From NCBI GenBank assembly GCA_001414485.1, contig LLEY01000011.1:581328-645327 (forward strand): a stretch of 64,000 bases of DNA. The letters are read 5' to 3'. Shown in pieces: positions 47,701 through 59,154 of the stretch; the first letter of the stretch is position 1, and each line of letters opens with the position of its first letter. The position numbers and the translations under genes were made by a program. The notes under the pieces are model-generated. The model was not told the origin of the DNA and made no database searches. It saw only the letters and a list, made by a program, of their open reading frames with translations. The DNA is from Calycina herbarum (taxonomy: Eukaryota > Ascomycota > Leotiomycetes > Helotiales > Pezizellaceae).

Positions 47701-50039
47701 AGTAAGTAGCTCTTTAGTCGACATCTTATATAGTAGAGAATATCTAAAAGTATCTATTCCTTCTAGTTATATTTTATAGTTATAATATTAGTAAGATAGT
47801 AGAGTATCTAAAGCTTCTTTTAAGAATACGTTTATAAAATCTACATACTTCTCTAGAACCTCTAGTATTACTATATAATCCTCTTCTCGTCTAGCTATAA
47901 TACTATTAATCTTATATAAGCTAGTAGTAAATATCTTACTATCTTTCTAAAGTAAATAGTAGTATATTTCTACTATAGATATAGTAGAGATATTAATTAT
48001 TATAGAAGGTTCTTACTTTAGAAAAAGCTTTTATTAATAAACTAGAGTAAGTACTTTCTTAGATAATCCCTCGAGTTCCTGTTTTATAATCTAGTATTAT
48101 ACTTATATAGAAGACTAGTAGTTACTTTCGTAGATTATAAATACGTATTCTAGATATTCTATTATACTAAGTTCTAGAATAGATTAGCTATTCTATCTCT
48201 ATAATTCGTCCGTTTCTATTATAAGGTTATAAGTATCTACCTAATTCTAGTAAAAGAGTATAAGATTCTTAAGACGAATAGCTTCGTATAAGAGAGAGGT
48301 AGGCTGCCGAGTAGAGAAGTAAGGTTTAAGTTTCTCTAGCTAGAGTAACTTTTAATAAGTTACGTCGATATTAATATAAAAGTATTTAAAGAATTTTCAG
48401 CTAAGAATAACGTTGTATAATCCCAGGTCTAGTAGAATAAAGAGTATATTAAAGAATTTATAGCTATCTAATATATAATTAGAGAGAAGGTAGTAAGTAG
48501 CTTCTCTGCTAATCTCTTTATTATATCTACGAATCTTTATAAGTATAAGAAGTCTTTTTATTTTAAGGTTATAGAACTTCGCTAAGTAGTAGCTAAATTA
48601 GACGTCTATAAAAGAGAATACATTTACTCTAAGGTTACTAAGAGTAGTAGTTTATATACTATATCTATTAATTGTTATTATACTAGGTAAAGTAAACGCT
48701 TTTCTACTAACTAATAACCGTAGATTAATCTTAGAGAGATTAATTCTATATTTACCTAAGATAGAGTCTTTTCTTAGATACAGTTGTTTCCTAACTTAGA
48801 TCTAGCTTCTTCTTCCTTCTCTAGCTCGCTTAAGTCTACCTTCTTATAGACTCTTAGCTATAAGCAGGACTTGATATAATAGCTGACTTCTTTATAGTTA
48901 TAACACGTGTTAGTAGAGAGATAAATACTAGCTACGCGAGTAGGAATTTCTAGAGAACGTATAGCTATAGCTGTATTTATAGCTATAGTAGATAGATACT
49001 TACTTATACGCTTTCTAGTCTTTTCTTCTATAATATCTCGTAGGTCGTTGTCGACGCTACTAATAAGAGTGTAAAAGAGGTCTATATCTCTCTTAGCTTA
49101 AAGTCTAATAACTATAAGAGCTTATTAGAGGTTAATAGTTAACTTATTAAAAAGGTTGTTAATTCTATCTTACTTTAGAGCTTTAGACTCGTCTACTAGC
49201 TTCTAGAACTTTGCTTAAAACTCGTAGAACGTCTCTCGAACTATTTATAGCTCTTAATACTTCTTATAAGCTTTATTACAAACGTATAAACTAACTATAA
49301 TATTATAGAAGTAAGCTAGTATCTCGTTATAAGTAGTAAATCAGTTATTAGTATCAAACTTATATTTTAGATAAATATAATCACGTGCTTAGCTAGTAGT
49401 AGCGTAATATACTAGGTTTATCTTTACCTTCTTAGACTCGAAGTAGTTAGTATTAATATATAGCTTTACTATAATTTTAATCTCCTAGGTGTCGTATATA
49501 ATCTAGTTGTCTTCTATTATAAATATACGTAGATTCTCTACTTTACTAGTCTTCTTAGAAGACTAGGTAACCTTTTCAGTTTTAAGCTCTATAAGAGTAT
49601 ATTTATAGCGTACGTATATTTCTACTACTTAAGAGGTAGATCTAGTATTAACTTCAAAGTAGTAGACCTTATCTATAAAAGTAGTTATCGTCTAAAGGAT
49701 TTATTATAAGATATTATCAACTATAAGAGAAGGAGGTAACTTAGACTTTGCTACTATAGAAGAGCTAGTAGTAGCTTTGCTAGTAGATAGAGATAGTAGT
49801 ACTATAGCTTAGGAAGAGGTCTTAGTCTTTCGAGAGCTAGTATTAATAGTAGGTAGTAAAGATAAAGGTAAAGGTAAAAGCTCTTCGTCCGATTACTTAT
49901 TAAGCTAGCTAAGAGAGAAGCGTCGTAACTTATTACCACGTATAAAGAGATTTACTATAAGGTAAATATATATGTTTTCGTTCGTTAGTTTTAGGATATT
50001 CGTATATCTTTCTAGGCAAGAGTATAAGTTTAGTTTTAG

Positions 50040-50222
50040 TATAATAGCTCTCTATAAATATACTAAAAGAGATACTTATAGAATAGTACTTATATTCAAA
50101 GAAAACTAAACTAAAGAGAGAAGAGAAGAGTTAGTACGCTCTATCTCTATTTATATATACTAAGCGAGACTTCGGTAGAACCTCGGCACGTGATCCAGTC
50201 GTATGTGACTAGGACTGTTATA
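50040..50222 (-). repeat. Gypsy #2 5' LTR
   Basis: 183 bp, followed by the right-hand ATATC duplication. Confidence 0.88.
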
Positions 50223-50227
50223 ATATC

Positions 50228-50744
50228 CTCTACTCTATATACAGGGGCTAGTAATTAGTAGGCGTTAGTAGCTTCCTCTATTCTATCTCTTAAAATAAGA
50301 AGATTCGTATATAGAAGTACTAAAACGTCTTTTATCTTCGTAGCGAAGGTTATACTAATAACTATACTTTAAGAATCAAATATAGCTTAAGAAGAGCTAA
50401 AGCTTACTTAAGAATAGTAACCGTTGTTTATAAAAAAGAGTAATATATCTATAGCTAAACTACGTACGTTTCTTATAGTAAACTTAGCTAGTAGTAAGAA
50501 CTAAACCTAATCCTTTTAAGCGTAGTTGATATATTAGTAGAGATACTTAGAAATAGATTTATTAGCGATTTTGGTTTAGCTGTCGGTCTTAGAGTAGTAG
50601 GTAGTAGAAAAGTCGATTCGTATATATAATATATTATAGACTGTTTTCTAGAATACTATAACGAATAGTAAGCCTCTATTAGAGATAATAGAGTCTAGTA
50701 GACTATAAAGCTTCTAGACGTCTTATATAAATAAGCGAGCTAAG
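50228..50744. other. RIPed DNA, no gene seen
   Basis: AT-rich with many stops. No domain or terminal repeat recognised. Confidence 0.5.
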
Positions 50745-51215
50745 TATTACGAATCGCGTACTAGTACGTGAATAAATAAATAAATAAAGTCTAAGTAGCG
50801 CTCTAATAGAACAAATACTATTATAACTCTAAAAGGAAGAAAGGATTAAATATAAGAGGATATATAATCCTAGGGATCTTATTACAGGTATATCACGTGA
50901 CTCGGTTAGGAGCAGTTAGGTAATAGAGTCCAGTTTTAAGAAGCCCTAGAAATAGAGTTAGACTCTATTATCGGGACTCTTACTAAGCAGGACTCTAATA
51001 TAAACGAAGGTTCTATATAAGACTAGTACGTCTGCTATTAGATAGAAGCTTCGTACTTAACTTTAGTTATTAATCTTATTATCTTATTTAATATCTTTGA
51101 TATAAGTAACGAGTTTACTTCTAAGTAAACAACCCGGCGCACCTGTACTTCTTACCTATATACTAACCTTCGAGACTTAGTCACCTTTGTTTAGTTCGTA
51201 TAGAGTTTCGTTACA
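50745..51215 (+). repeat. Solo LTR of the gypsy #1 family
   Basis: 471 bp from a decayed TGTTAC (TATTACGAATC) to TTTCGTTACA, in the orientation opposite to gypsy #1. The flanking five bases are CTAAG and CAAAG, so a duplication is possible but imperfect. The middle differs from the 446-bp LTRs and resembles 62376-62836, indicating a subfamily. Confidence 0.8.
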
Positions 51216-51514
51216 CAAAGGTTACGTTATAGATACTTTGATTCAGACTAGGATATTAAGGAGGCTCTATAAGAAGAATAGGACAAGATTACTATAGAGG
51301 AGATACGTCACCGGATTTCTAATATGCCTAGAAGATGTGCAGAGCTTCAAAGAACAGGGGGAAAGCCTATCAGAGGCAATAAATAGTGATGATGTTGATT
51401 TATATAGAGATTTAATACAAAAAGTCATCTTCTTCATTTTAGTGAGGCTGAACCGTGCGCACGGAGTAAAGACCAGGACTGTTGCTCCGAATTGCGGAAT
51501 AAACAAAAGAAGAA
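51216..51514. other. Right border of the large island
   Basis: Composition returns to normal at about 51320. The rest is 3' UTR of the membrane-protein gene. The plus-strand frame at 51337-51531 has no domain. Confidence 0.5.
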
Positions 51515-52000
51515 TCATTTCCCCTTCATAGCAGCAAGCTTTCTCCCCCTCCCAGTCTCCAACCCCACCCCCGCCAGAAAACACGTCCTCATAGCCGCAC
51601 CCATATACACAAACCCAACATTCCCCCAAGCCATCGAATTCCACTCCGTAACCTTCCAATAAATCCCCAAACCCAAGCCCTTGACACTATAAAGATGACC
51701 CAAGTCCGCAACCAAAAGACCAAATAGAACCGTCTTCCACACCCGGAGATCCGAGGTCGAGCGAAGGACTAAAGCTTCATTGATAGTGAAAAGCAAATAC
51801 AAATTGGCAAGTTGGGTGAGTACGATTTGAGTGCTTAGAGGTAGTTCAGCCGTAGTGGGTGAGAGAGGAGTAGTTAGCGTGAGATATGTTGAGGGTTGGA
51901 AATGGGCGTAGTATGCTCCTACCAAGGCGGATATTGGTTCGATGACTAGGAAGAAGAGGCTGTAGAAGGCGGGCAAGGCAAATGCGGGGGCAGGGGCCAT
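51515..52000 (-). CDS. Small integral membrane protein, fungal family of unknown function
   Basis: 161 residues in one exon with about four hydrophobic segments: residues 5-25 (AFALPAFYSLFFLVIEPISAL), about 55-75 (QIVLTQLANLYLLFTI), about 88-105 (VWKTVLFGLLVADLGHLY) and about 125-150 (WGNVGFVYMGAAMRTCFLAGVG). It ends in a basic tail (RGRKLAAMKGK). The pattern matches a common ascomycete family of about 160-residue membrane proteins of unknown function (I associate it with the DUF7704 type, from memory). The frame is open upstream to 52213, but the ATG at 51998-52000 is preferred because the preceding residues are low-complexity and the family starts just before the first helix. Confidence 0.75.
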   Translation of the reverse strand: MAPAPAFALPAFYSLFFLVIEPISALVGAYYAHFQPSTYLTLTTPLSPTTAELPLSTQIVLTQLANLYLLFTINEALVLRSTSDLRVWKTVLFGLLVADLGHLYSVKGLGLGIYWKVTEWNSMAWGNVGFVYMGAAMRTCFLAGVGLETGRGRKLAAMKGK

Positions 52001-52854
52001 GCTGGCAGATGAATTGATTCTTTTTTGGGGGTGGGAATTGAGATGAGGCTCCCTTCTTGATTCAAGCCTTTGAGGCGGCGATGAGATTGTGATGCGTTGC
52101 TCCGAGGTTTGGAAATTAGATTGGAGTTCTTCCGAATGTAAATTGAGCCGACTGAAGTGGAGCCGGGATCTGGAAATAGAAACGAGCGGAACAGAAGAAT
52201 AGTCGGAGAACAATGGCTTTTGTGATGGGTCTGCTCTGGTGCTTGAGATTTGTGTGATCTTTCACGGGTTTCCTGGTTGGGGTGGTGATGGAGTTGTATG
52301 CACTGAATCACCCGAATGGTAGCGAATGAAGATGAGGCAACTAGAAAAGAAGATGAAACGGCAGACGGAGAGATGAGATTTAGATAACCTTGGATCCCCT
52401 GTCAATGCTGCTGGACCCTGTTTTTTGCTCAACTCCACTGAAATTCCGCCATCCCCCTGAAATGGGACCCGGTTGGTTGCCCCAAGAGATGTCACTGCCA
52501 CTGCCACTCACTTGCACGGCATATCAAATTATGCGCGATTCGTCGATGAATCGTAAAAAGAAATCTGGCTCGTGTCGAGACAGATCGGAATGTCCGAGGG
52601 AGAGAATAGAATCAGCAATGATGAGTGAGAAGGTTGCACGACAGAGAGAAATGCTTTTCATTGGGACCCTACTTGAGAGAGTTCCTTAAAACTCCGATAC
52701 GTGCATCCCCTTTACGGCAGCTGTTCAGCCCTTGCCTATCAATCTCAGCCCGACGATAAAGCAGCAGTAAGGAGTATATAAACAGAGTCATAAACAACGC
52801 AACTACACTTGCAGCAGTGAGTTGTCAGTTAGGTTTGTGGCTGGAATTACTGTC
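52001..52854. other. Intergenic region with a TATA-like element
   Basis: Promoter side of the membrane-protein gene. TATATAAA at 52775-52782 lies 73 bases upstream of the ATG of a small plus-strand frame. The frame at 52390-52689 lacks any recognisable feature. Confidence 0.45.
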
Positions 52855-53064
52855 ATGTTTGGAAATTTGAAAGATGACACTGCCATACCCATATTTTTTC
52901 GAATTGTTCGTTCTTTCCTCTTTTGTATTAGAAGAGCTCGTCTAGAACCCCTTGGCCTTACTAAATTTCGCCGCGAGACACCCTTGAACTCTCTAATCAA
53001 AAGATTGGAATCCGGAAGGAGAAGAAACGAATATTTCGTCAAGAAATTCCTCACCTACAATTAG
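52855..53064 (+). CDS. Possible small basic protein
   Basis: 69 codons from ATG (MFGNLKDDTAIPIFFRIVRSF) to TAG. It is rich in Arg/Lys in the second half, with a hydrophobic stretch at residues 11-24. It has a TATA-like box 73 bases upstream but no recognised domain, and it may be chance. Confidence 0.25.
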   Translation: MFGNLKDDTAIPIFFRIVRSFLFCIRRARLEPLGLTKFRRETPLNSLIKRLESGRRRNEYFVKKFLTYN

Positions 53065-53732
53065 TCGATTTTCTCTACAATTTAGCTGGAAACCCAATTT
53101 AGGTTTGAAATAGCTGGCCAGACTTCTGTGAACGCACCTTTTTTCTGGAAGTAAATGAGAGGCTTACGTGGTACTTGGGAATAAGAGTCTAGAAGCTCGG
53201 AATCATAAATGACTTATCTAAAGTTCCTTCCACAAACGTGATTGTCTTACATGAGAGGCAAATCGCAGGTATAGCCGCCTGAGTCAGCATCTAGGCCGCC
53301 GCCTTTACCTCGTAGCCAAACTCAACTCGGCCCCGATTATGGGGCCGTAGCGAGTTCGTTGTTTTGCGATTCTTTCCATTCTCTAAAACCTCCGCCAACA
53401 TATGCACACCACTCACCCCCCCCCCACATTCTCTTTAAACATCTCACTCGACTCTGTATCAATGCTCCCTTGCCTTCCAAACAATCACCACCACCTGTCT
53501 TTTACTTCAACGCTCCTGCACTTCTACAATCAATTCGCACATAATATTCACCAACCGTAAATAACACCACTCACACCCCTCGACGGCACTCTCCCTTAGC
53601 TCCCAACTTGGGTTTCACGTCACCATCAGCACTTGACTACTGCATTCTCGCCAGTCGCTAGTATACGAGTATACATATCCTTTACATACCACCAGACCGT
53701 CTCCAACAGATACGACCTTGAATCCGGCCACG
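53065..53732. other. Promoter region of the F-box/WD40 gene
   Basis: The last 350 bases are rich in CT/CA runs, as is usual for fungal promoters and 5' UTRs. No gene is seen. Confidence 0.5.
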
Positions 53733-55803
53733 ATGGCTCGAGTATTCCCGATTTCCGAATGGGCTCCTGTCGACAGCTCCCAAGCCTCGACGAGCGACTT
53801 CAGCACATCCTATAGTACCGCATTATCCGAAGACGTCTTTGAGGAGAAGACCTCTGCTGCACCCTCGTCTTCGCGCTTTGGACGCCGCCCGGGTTCCATG
53901 CATTTTGGGCGAGACGTCGACCTTTCCGCTAGTTTGGCAAGACTGAATATCGGGAATAAGGCCCAGGAACAAAAGGCAGAAAAAGAGGAAGATGGAAAGA
54001 TGGGAGGAGGTTTCCGCGGGTTTATTAGGAGAGCCTCGGTCTCTATCAAGAGAAAACAACGCCGTCATTCTCATACCGCGAACCTTACCCTTGCCGAAGA
54101 GAGGCCCCAAACAGCTACCTCTCCATGGAATCGATTAAGACAAGCGGCCAGTTTCAACAGGCATTCGAAATGCTTTCCAGCACCCTGTTTCGATGAGGAA
54201 ATTTCTACGGACGCTTCCGAAATACTAGCACCAATTCCTGGTTTTGGCAATGCGCCTCCAGTCATACCTCGCGGCAGTGGAGGGGAAGCAGCGCGAGCAA
54301 CTGCTGCGGCGCAAAATGAATTGCTTTTTGGAAGGAATCGGCAGTTGCATCAGTTGGGGGATCGAGAAAGTGGGATTGGTATAGCCCTTACGACGGTGGA
54401 CTCTACACAATCCGATCACGACCCTTCAATCAGTTCTGTCGATTTCATTACCGCTCTCCCAGTCGAACTGGCAATTCAGATTCTCGCGCATCTTGACCAT
54501 ACTGCCCTTGTTAAGGCGTCTAGGGTCTCGAAATCATGGCAGGGTGTTGCGAATTCGCCCCATATCTGGCGTGAAGCATTTATTCGGGAGAAATCCAAAA
54601 CATATGCTATGAGCAAGCCAATTCAACTAGGAACGGGTCTAGGATTGCCTCCATTCAAACCGGATAACGACTGGAAGGATCTTTATCGAATCAAACAGGA
54701 ACTCGAGCGCAATTGGCTAGAAGGGGCAGCGGAGCCTATATACCTCAACGGTCATAGTGATAGTATATATTGTGTTCAATTTGATGAGTATGTATTTTGA
54801 CTGTACATTCTTTTCGGTCACAAAAACTAACATTTTGTTTAGATCCAAGATCATCACGGGTTCTCGAGACAAGACAATTCGAGTATGGGATATGAAAACT
54901 TATTCCTGCAAGTTGATCATTGGACCTCCCGATATCGTTGAGAATACTGCCATCATGACTAGTGAGGACGGCTCGCCTCAACACTATGCAACAATGCCGG
55001 ATATGAGTCGTTCGGCTACTCCCCGACCTGCCGCTGTTTCTTATCCCATCCACCACAACCAATCTATTTTGTGTCTGCAATATGACGAGAATATTTTGGT
55101 GACCGGATCTTCTGATGGAACATGCATTGTCTACGATATCAAAGACAATTACAGACCAACCATGAGATTACGACACCATACAGCAGCAGTTCTTGATCTT
55201 GCCTTTGATGAGCGGTACATTGTTACGTGCTCAAAGGATGTAAGCATTTGTGTTTGGGACCGAGAAACCGGGGTTATGTTGAAGCAACTTCGAGGTCACG
55301 CTGGTCCCGTCAACGCGGTTCAAATGCGAGGAAATACAATTGTCAGTTGTTCTGGTGACTTCAGAGTCAAGCTTTGGAACATCGATACCGGCAAGAACAT
55401 CAGAGAATTTTCTGGTCATACCAAGGGGTTGGCTTGTAGTCAGTTCTCCGACGATGGAAAATACATTGCTTCAGCAGGGAACGACAAGATTATTCGAATC
55501 TGGGACGCGAATACGGGAGAGTGTCTACATAATATTGCAGCGCACGATAATCTCGTTCGTTCTTTGCATATCGATTCTGTTAGTGGTAGACTTGTTTCCG
55601 GGAGTTATGATCAAGATATAAAGGTCTTTGATATGGAGAGTGGACGTCTACTTCTTGACTTTCCGAAATGGCATTCTAGCTGGGTTCTTGGTGCGAAGAG
55701 TGATTATCGGAGGATTATTAGTACCGGGCAGGATCCTAAGATTCTGATCATGGATTTTGGGATGACGATCCCTGGGATTGAGAAACTTGAGAGTGTGAGA
55801 TGA
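53733..55803 (+). CDS. F-box/WD40 protein, SCF ubiquitin-ligase adaptor
   Basis: Predicted substrate adaptor of an SCF E3 ligase: the F-box binds Skp1 and the WD40 propeller binds the substrate. Two exons (53733-54787 and 54843-55803) with canonical GT-AG sites give 671 residues. Residues 1-235 are Ser-rich and disordered, with a basic patch (RRASVSIKRKQRRH). The F-box lies at about 237-285 (ITALPVELAIQILAHLDHTALVKASRVSKSWQ). WD40 blades run from about 337 (LNGHSDSIYCVQFDE) to about 650, with SRDKTIRVWD, SSDGTCIVYD, SKDVSICVWD, CSGDFRVKLWN, GNDKIIRIWD and GSYDQDIKVFD, about seven in all. The ATG after the TTG-led upstream frame is used. The substrate cannot be told from sequence. Confidence 0.93.
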
Positions 55804-56731
55804 AAGTAGTGCTTGGGATGGTGTTTGTATTTTTTCCCTATATGTTTTAACGGGTAGCGGGCGTTGGGGAAGACAAGGTAGAAGCGATTTCTGGGACACA
55901 GATGGCACTTTTTCTTTTGTTGCATTGCTTTGGCGTAAGAGTCTGATGAAATGATGGGGGAGTTTTGAGAGGATCATGGTTGATGTATTCATTGTTGGGG
56001 GACTATTTACACGTATAAAGTTGGGAAGTTGTAGCGTAATGATAATAAGATCTTTTTTTGATTGTATTTACTTTGTATCAAAGGATTACCGTTGCTTTTT
56101 TGGTTTCGCTTGATTGAGAAGTCTGGGAGGATTGAACGAAATCTTTGGCGGTTTTGTTTGCAGTTCGCAACCGATTTCCATGTTTGGTCGGTTTGAGTTT
56201 TGTTGCACTTCGCAAGGCATGGGCAATTCGAAAATCAGCCATGGCCGGTTTTCAAGTCGGTCGGTCTGATTTTTGTTGCACTTCGCAAAAGTCGTCGATT
56301 GGCTATAGTCGGGTTTTCAAGTTGGCGACTCGGTCGAAAGTAGCCAGGGTGGGCTTTCCAGTTGTGGTTTCTAAGGTTTTGCTTGGTCATTTTGGATATA
56401 GCCGTGGTTGGTCTTCAAGTTGGTGGTTGTTTGTTAATGGTTGTTAATAGTTATTAATGGTTGCTAATAGTTGCTAATAGTTGCTAATAGTTGCTAATGG
56501 CTGCTAATGATTGCTAATAGTTGTCAACTATCGAAGTAGGTGACAGAGCAATATAGCCTACTTTTACGTCAAATATTTAGGTTAATTAACAGTACAACTA
56601 CACTTATTGTTTCACCGAGTAGCCTACATTTACTATGCCATTGTCCACCCAGTTATCCCACTCTTCATTCAGCACTTGACTGCTTCTCCTTCCTACCTCA
56701 CTTCACTCCAGGAAACTCAGCAACTCCAACA
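55804..56731. other. Intergenic with a minisatellite and a local duplication
   Basis: 3' UTR, then a G/T-rich stretch. GTTGCACTTCGCAA occurs twice (near 56203 and 56275) inside a degenerate 70-75 bp duplication. The 10-bp tandem array follows (separate entry), then the AKR promoter. Confidence 0.55.
56431..56530. repeat. 10-bp tandem repeat, ten units
   Basis: Units of TTGCTAATAG in exact 10-bp register, with variants TTGTTAATGG, TTATTAATGG and CTGCTAATGA at the edges. It lies about 200 bp upstream of the aldo-keto reductase ATG. Confidence 0.92.
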
Positions 56732-57808
56732 ATGACCAGTCCCAACCTTATATTTGGCGCGGGCGGCATAGGCCATACAGAGAACTCCTTCACTTTCACC
56801 TGGGAAACCCCCGAAGCCGTCTCGGAACTGCTGGATAAACTCAAGGCTCTTGATATTCTCGAACTTGATTCCTCTGCCTCGTATCCACCTGGCAATCCAT
56901 GGCACACGGAGACACTTATTGGAAAAGCCAATGCTGTGGAGAAGGGGTTCATTGTTGATACTAAAGTATTGATACAAAATGGGGGGCTCAACGACAAAAA
57001 TATCACTTCTAGCGTTGATAAATCGTTGAGTTTGCTTGGGAGGGGGAAAATCCGGGTTTTTTATGCGCACTTACCGGATCCGGAGACGCCGCTAGAGGAA
57101 ACTGCTAAGGCGATGCATAAGCAGTTTTTGGCTGGGAAGTTTGAAAAGGTTGGTTTTCATTCATGAAGTGTGACTTGGAAAGAAGTTGACGGTTTTAAGC
57201 TGGGTCTTTCGAATTATGATGCGGAACAGATTGCGAGGTATTTTGAGATTTGTGAGGAGAAGGGGTTTGTGAAGCCTTCGGTGTATCAAGGTCATTACAA
57301 CGCCTTTATTCGTGGACATGAGGAGACGCTTATGCCCCTCTTGCGCAAACATGGAGTTGCGTATTATGCCTTCAGGTGAGGTTCTCAACTTCAAAATAGT
57401 AAACAAGAGATCTAACAATGTGTTGTCATTAGTCCTCTAGGTGGAGGTTTCCTCACGGGAAAAGTGACTTTTGCGCCTGAACCTCTCACGCGCACACGCT
57501 TCCAAGGCGAGAGTAAACTGCAGTATTTCGTGAATACCTTCGATAAGCCGGAGGTGCATGATAAGATCCGGACCTTGAGTACGGCCTGTGAGAAATTTGG
57601 ACTCTCACTTACCGAGGTTTGTCTGAGGTGGTTGATGCATCATTCCGAGCTTGGGAGTGGGGATGCGATTATTTTGGGTGCGAAACGGTTGGGTCAACTT
57701 GAGGCGAATGTGAAGGATTGTAGAAAAGGTCCGCTTCCAGAAGCTCTGGTGGAGGCTGTGCAAGGTGTGTCCAGTGGGGGGTTGATGCATGAGGGGGGTT
57801 GGTACTGA
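56732..57808 (+). CDS. Aldo-keto reductase, AKR7 (aflatoxin-aldehyde reductase)-like
   Basis: NAD(P)H-dependent reductase of aldehydes/ketones. Its physiological substrate is unknown. Three exons (56732-57148, 57200-57375, 57433-57808) give 322 residues, normal length. The catalytic tetrad is complete: Asp46 (LELD), Tyr51 (SASYPPG), Lys78 (VDTKV) and His113 (YAHLPDP). The TIM-barrel end has LGLSNYDAEQ, VYQGHYNAF, SPLGGGFLTGK and the cofactor-binding ILGAKRLGQLEANV. The first intron acceptor is TTTTAAG. The upstream frame is open to 56540, but the ATG at 56732 matches the family start (PNLIFGAGGIG). Confidence 0.93.
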
Positions 57809-58190
57809 GTTAATGTCCCGATGTTTGTACTTATCCATGCTCATGGTTGGATGCTAAGCGAGCCATCAATTATACCAACAAACAACGACTTTCAAATAAA
57901 TCCCGGGAAATCAATGACTTATTGCAAACGCGGTGACCCAATATAATACTAAGAGAGAAAACGGCGCGAGGAAATCCCGAGAGGAGGCATATAAGCCAAC
58001 TGGGGAAACCCAAACCAACGAATTAGGGGTGCTGGATACCAACCACTACCAACACCAACACCAACACAAATCAACCACGATAGGTAGGTGCTTATTTCTT
58101 GCCACTTTTATTGTTACGCTTGGATTTCAAGCTATCTATTCAACTCCGCCTAACTCCAAGTCCTGCACTGTCACTTCTCATCGCACAAAG
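57809..58190. other. Short intergenic region
   Basis: 3' flank of the reductase gene and promoter of the acetyltransferase gene. CAACAC-type microrepeats occur near 58045-58075. No other feature. Confidence 0.5.
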
Positions 58191-59154
58191 ATGTCTTTTA
58201 AACTCGAAGAGGTCAACGCCGACGCTGACTTCAAAGAACTCATTGCATGCGAGTGGGAATCTTATGAAAATCCTTTCCAGACGTTCTTCCGCTTATTCTG
58301 TCCCATCCGTGGCAGTGGTTCTCACGCACGTGAAGAATCGCTGACAGAATGTACGCAGCGTCAACTTGAATGGCATGTCTCTGACCCATCTAGCTATTGG
58401 CAGAAGGTCTCCGATACTACGACTGGAAAAAATCATCGGTGGTGCACTTTGGAAAATTCATCCTACCAGCCCATTTGAACACCCCGAACCTGAAGAGGCG
58501 TAAGTGGCATATATAACTTTACTTTTACCATTTCAGAAGCTGGTGACTTGTTTTGTGGAGCTTTTTGCACATATCAAGCTAATTTTCAATGACTACCAGG
58601 TACTGGTTTCCAGAGGGAGGAGAACGTGAATTCGTCAACCAGGCTTTAGAACGTTTCGAGACCCCGAGGGCTACTATGGGACAAAGACCACAACTTTGTA
58701 AGTTATACCGCTCTGCCTCTGGTGGATAACGCAATTGATAAAATCAACTGTTCTAGACCTCAACATTATCTTCACCCAGTATGTAAATTTTATTTTCCGA
58801 CACCCAATTCTCAAGATGGGAATATTTACAAATCTCAAGTTTCATCTCCAAACCCAAATTTCATTCTCTAACTTGTTTGAAAGTCGTGATTACAGACGCC
58901 AGGGAGCTGCCGATCTTATGATGGACTGGGGTATCAAGAAAGCGAATGAGATGGGGGTCGAAATGTGGCTTGATGCTACCATCTACGGAATCCAGCTTTA
59001 CAAGAACTATGGCTTCGTTAAAAACCATGAACCGAATGCCGAATGGAAAAGACTCGAAGAGGAGCTTACCCCGATGACCATGTGGCCAATGTGGCGACCG
59101 GCTACAGGTCCATATGAGGAGGGTAAGACAGTATTTCTGTGGACTTCATCTTAA
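58191..59154 (+). pseudogene. GNAT acetyltransferase with an apparent 1-nt frameshift
   Basis: Acetyl-CoA-dependent N-acetyltransferase fold, substrate unknown. Exons fit at 58191-58499, 58600-58697, 58757-58778 and 58884-59154. The acetyl-CoA loop is in THRDYRRQGAADLM, split by intron 3, and the last strands include LYKNYGF. In exon 1 the frame shifts at an A6 run (58427-58432). Upstream reads SYWQKVSDTTTGK and downstream, in the +1 frame, IIGGALWKIHPTSPFEHPEPEEA, continuous with later exons. Five As would restore a frame of about 232 codons. No intron explains it. It may be a sequencing error in a homopolymer, a recent null allele, or programmed slippage; I favour the first two. Confidence 0.8.

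Larger units (their letters stand above)
44562..50222 (-). mobile_element. Complete gypsy LTR retrotransposon #2, RIPed
   Basis: 5661-bp element with two 183-bp LTRs (44562-44744 and 50040-50222) and the exact duplication ATATC (44557-44561 and 50223-50227). LTR ends are the RIPed inverted pair TATAACAG and CTGTTATA. Orientation is minus. A gag-like segment lies near 49260-49560 (YINTNYFES, KYKFDTNNRFTTYNEILAYFYN). Near 47265-47320 the RT motif AYLDDILIY is unchanged, although stops lie close by. A purine tract borders the left LTR (complement of 44745-44757). It is a different family from gypsy #1. Confidence 0.9.

Noticed and set aside
51337..51531. 64-codon plus-strand frame
   Set aside because: It overlaps the 3' region of the membrane-protein gene on the other strand and has no feature of its own.
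58884..59154. Alternative acceptor at 58895 for the last GNAT exon
   Set aside because: It keeps the frame but removes the conserved DYRR part of the acetyl-CoA loop; the acceptor before 58884 gives the family motif.
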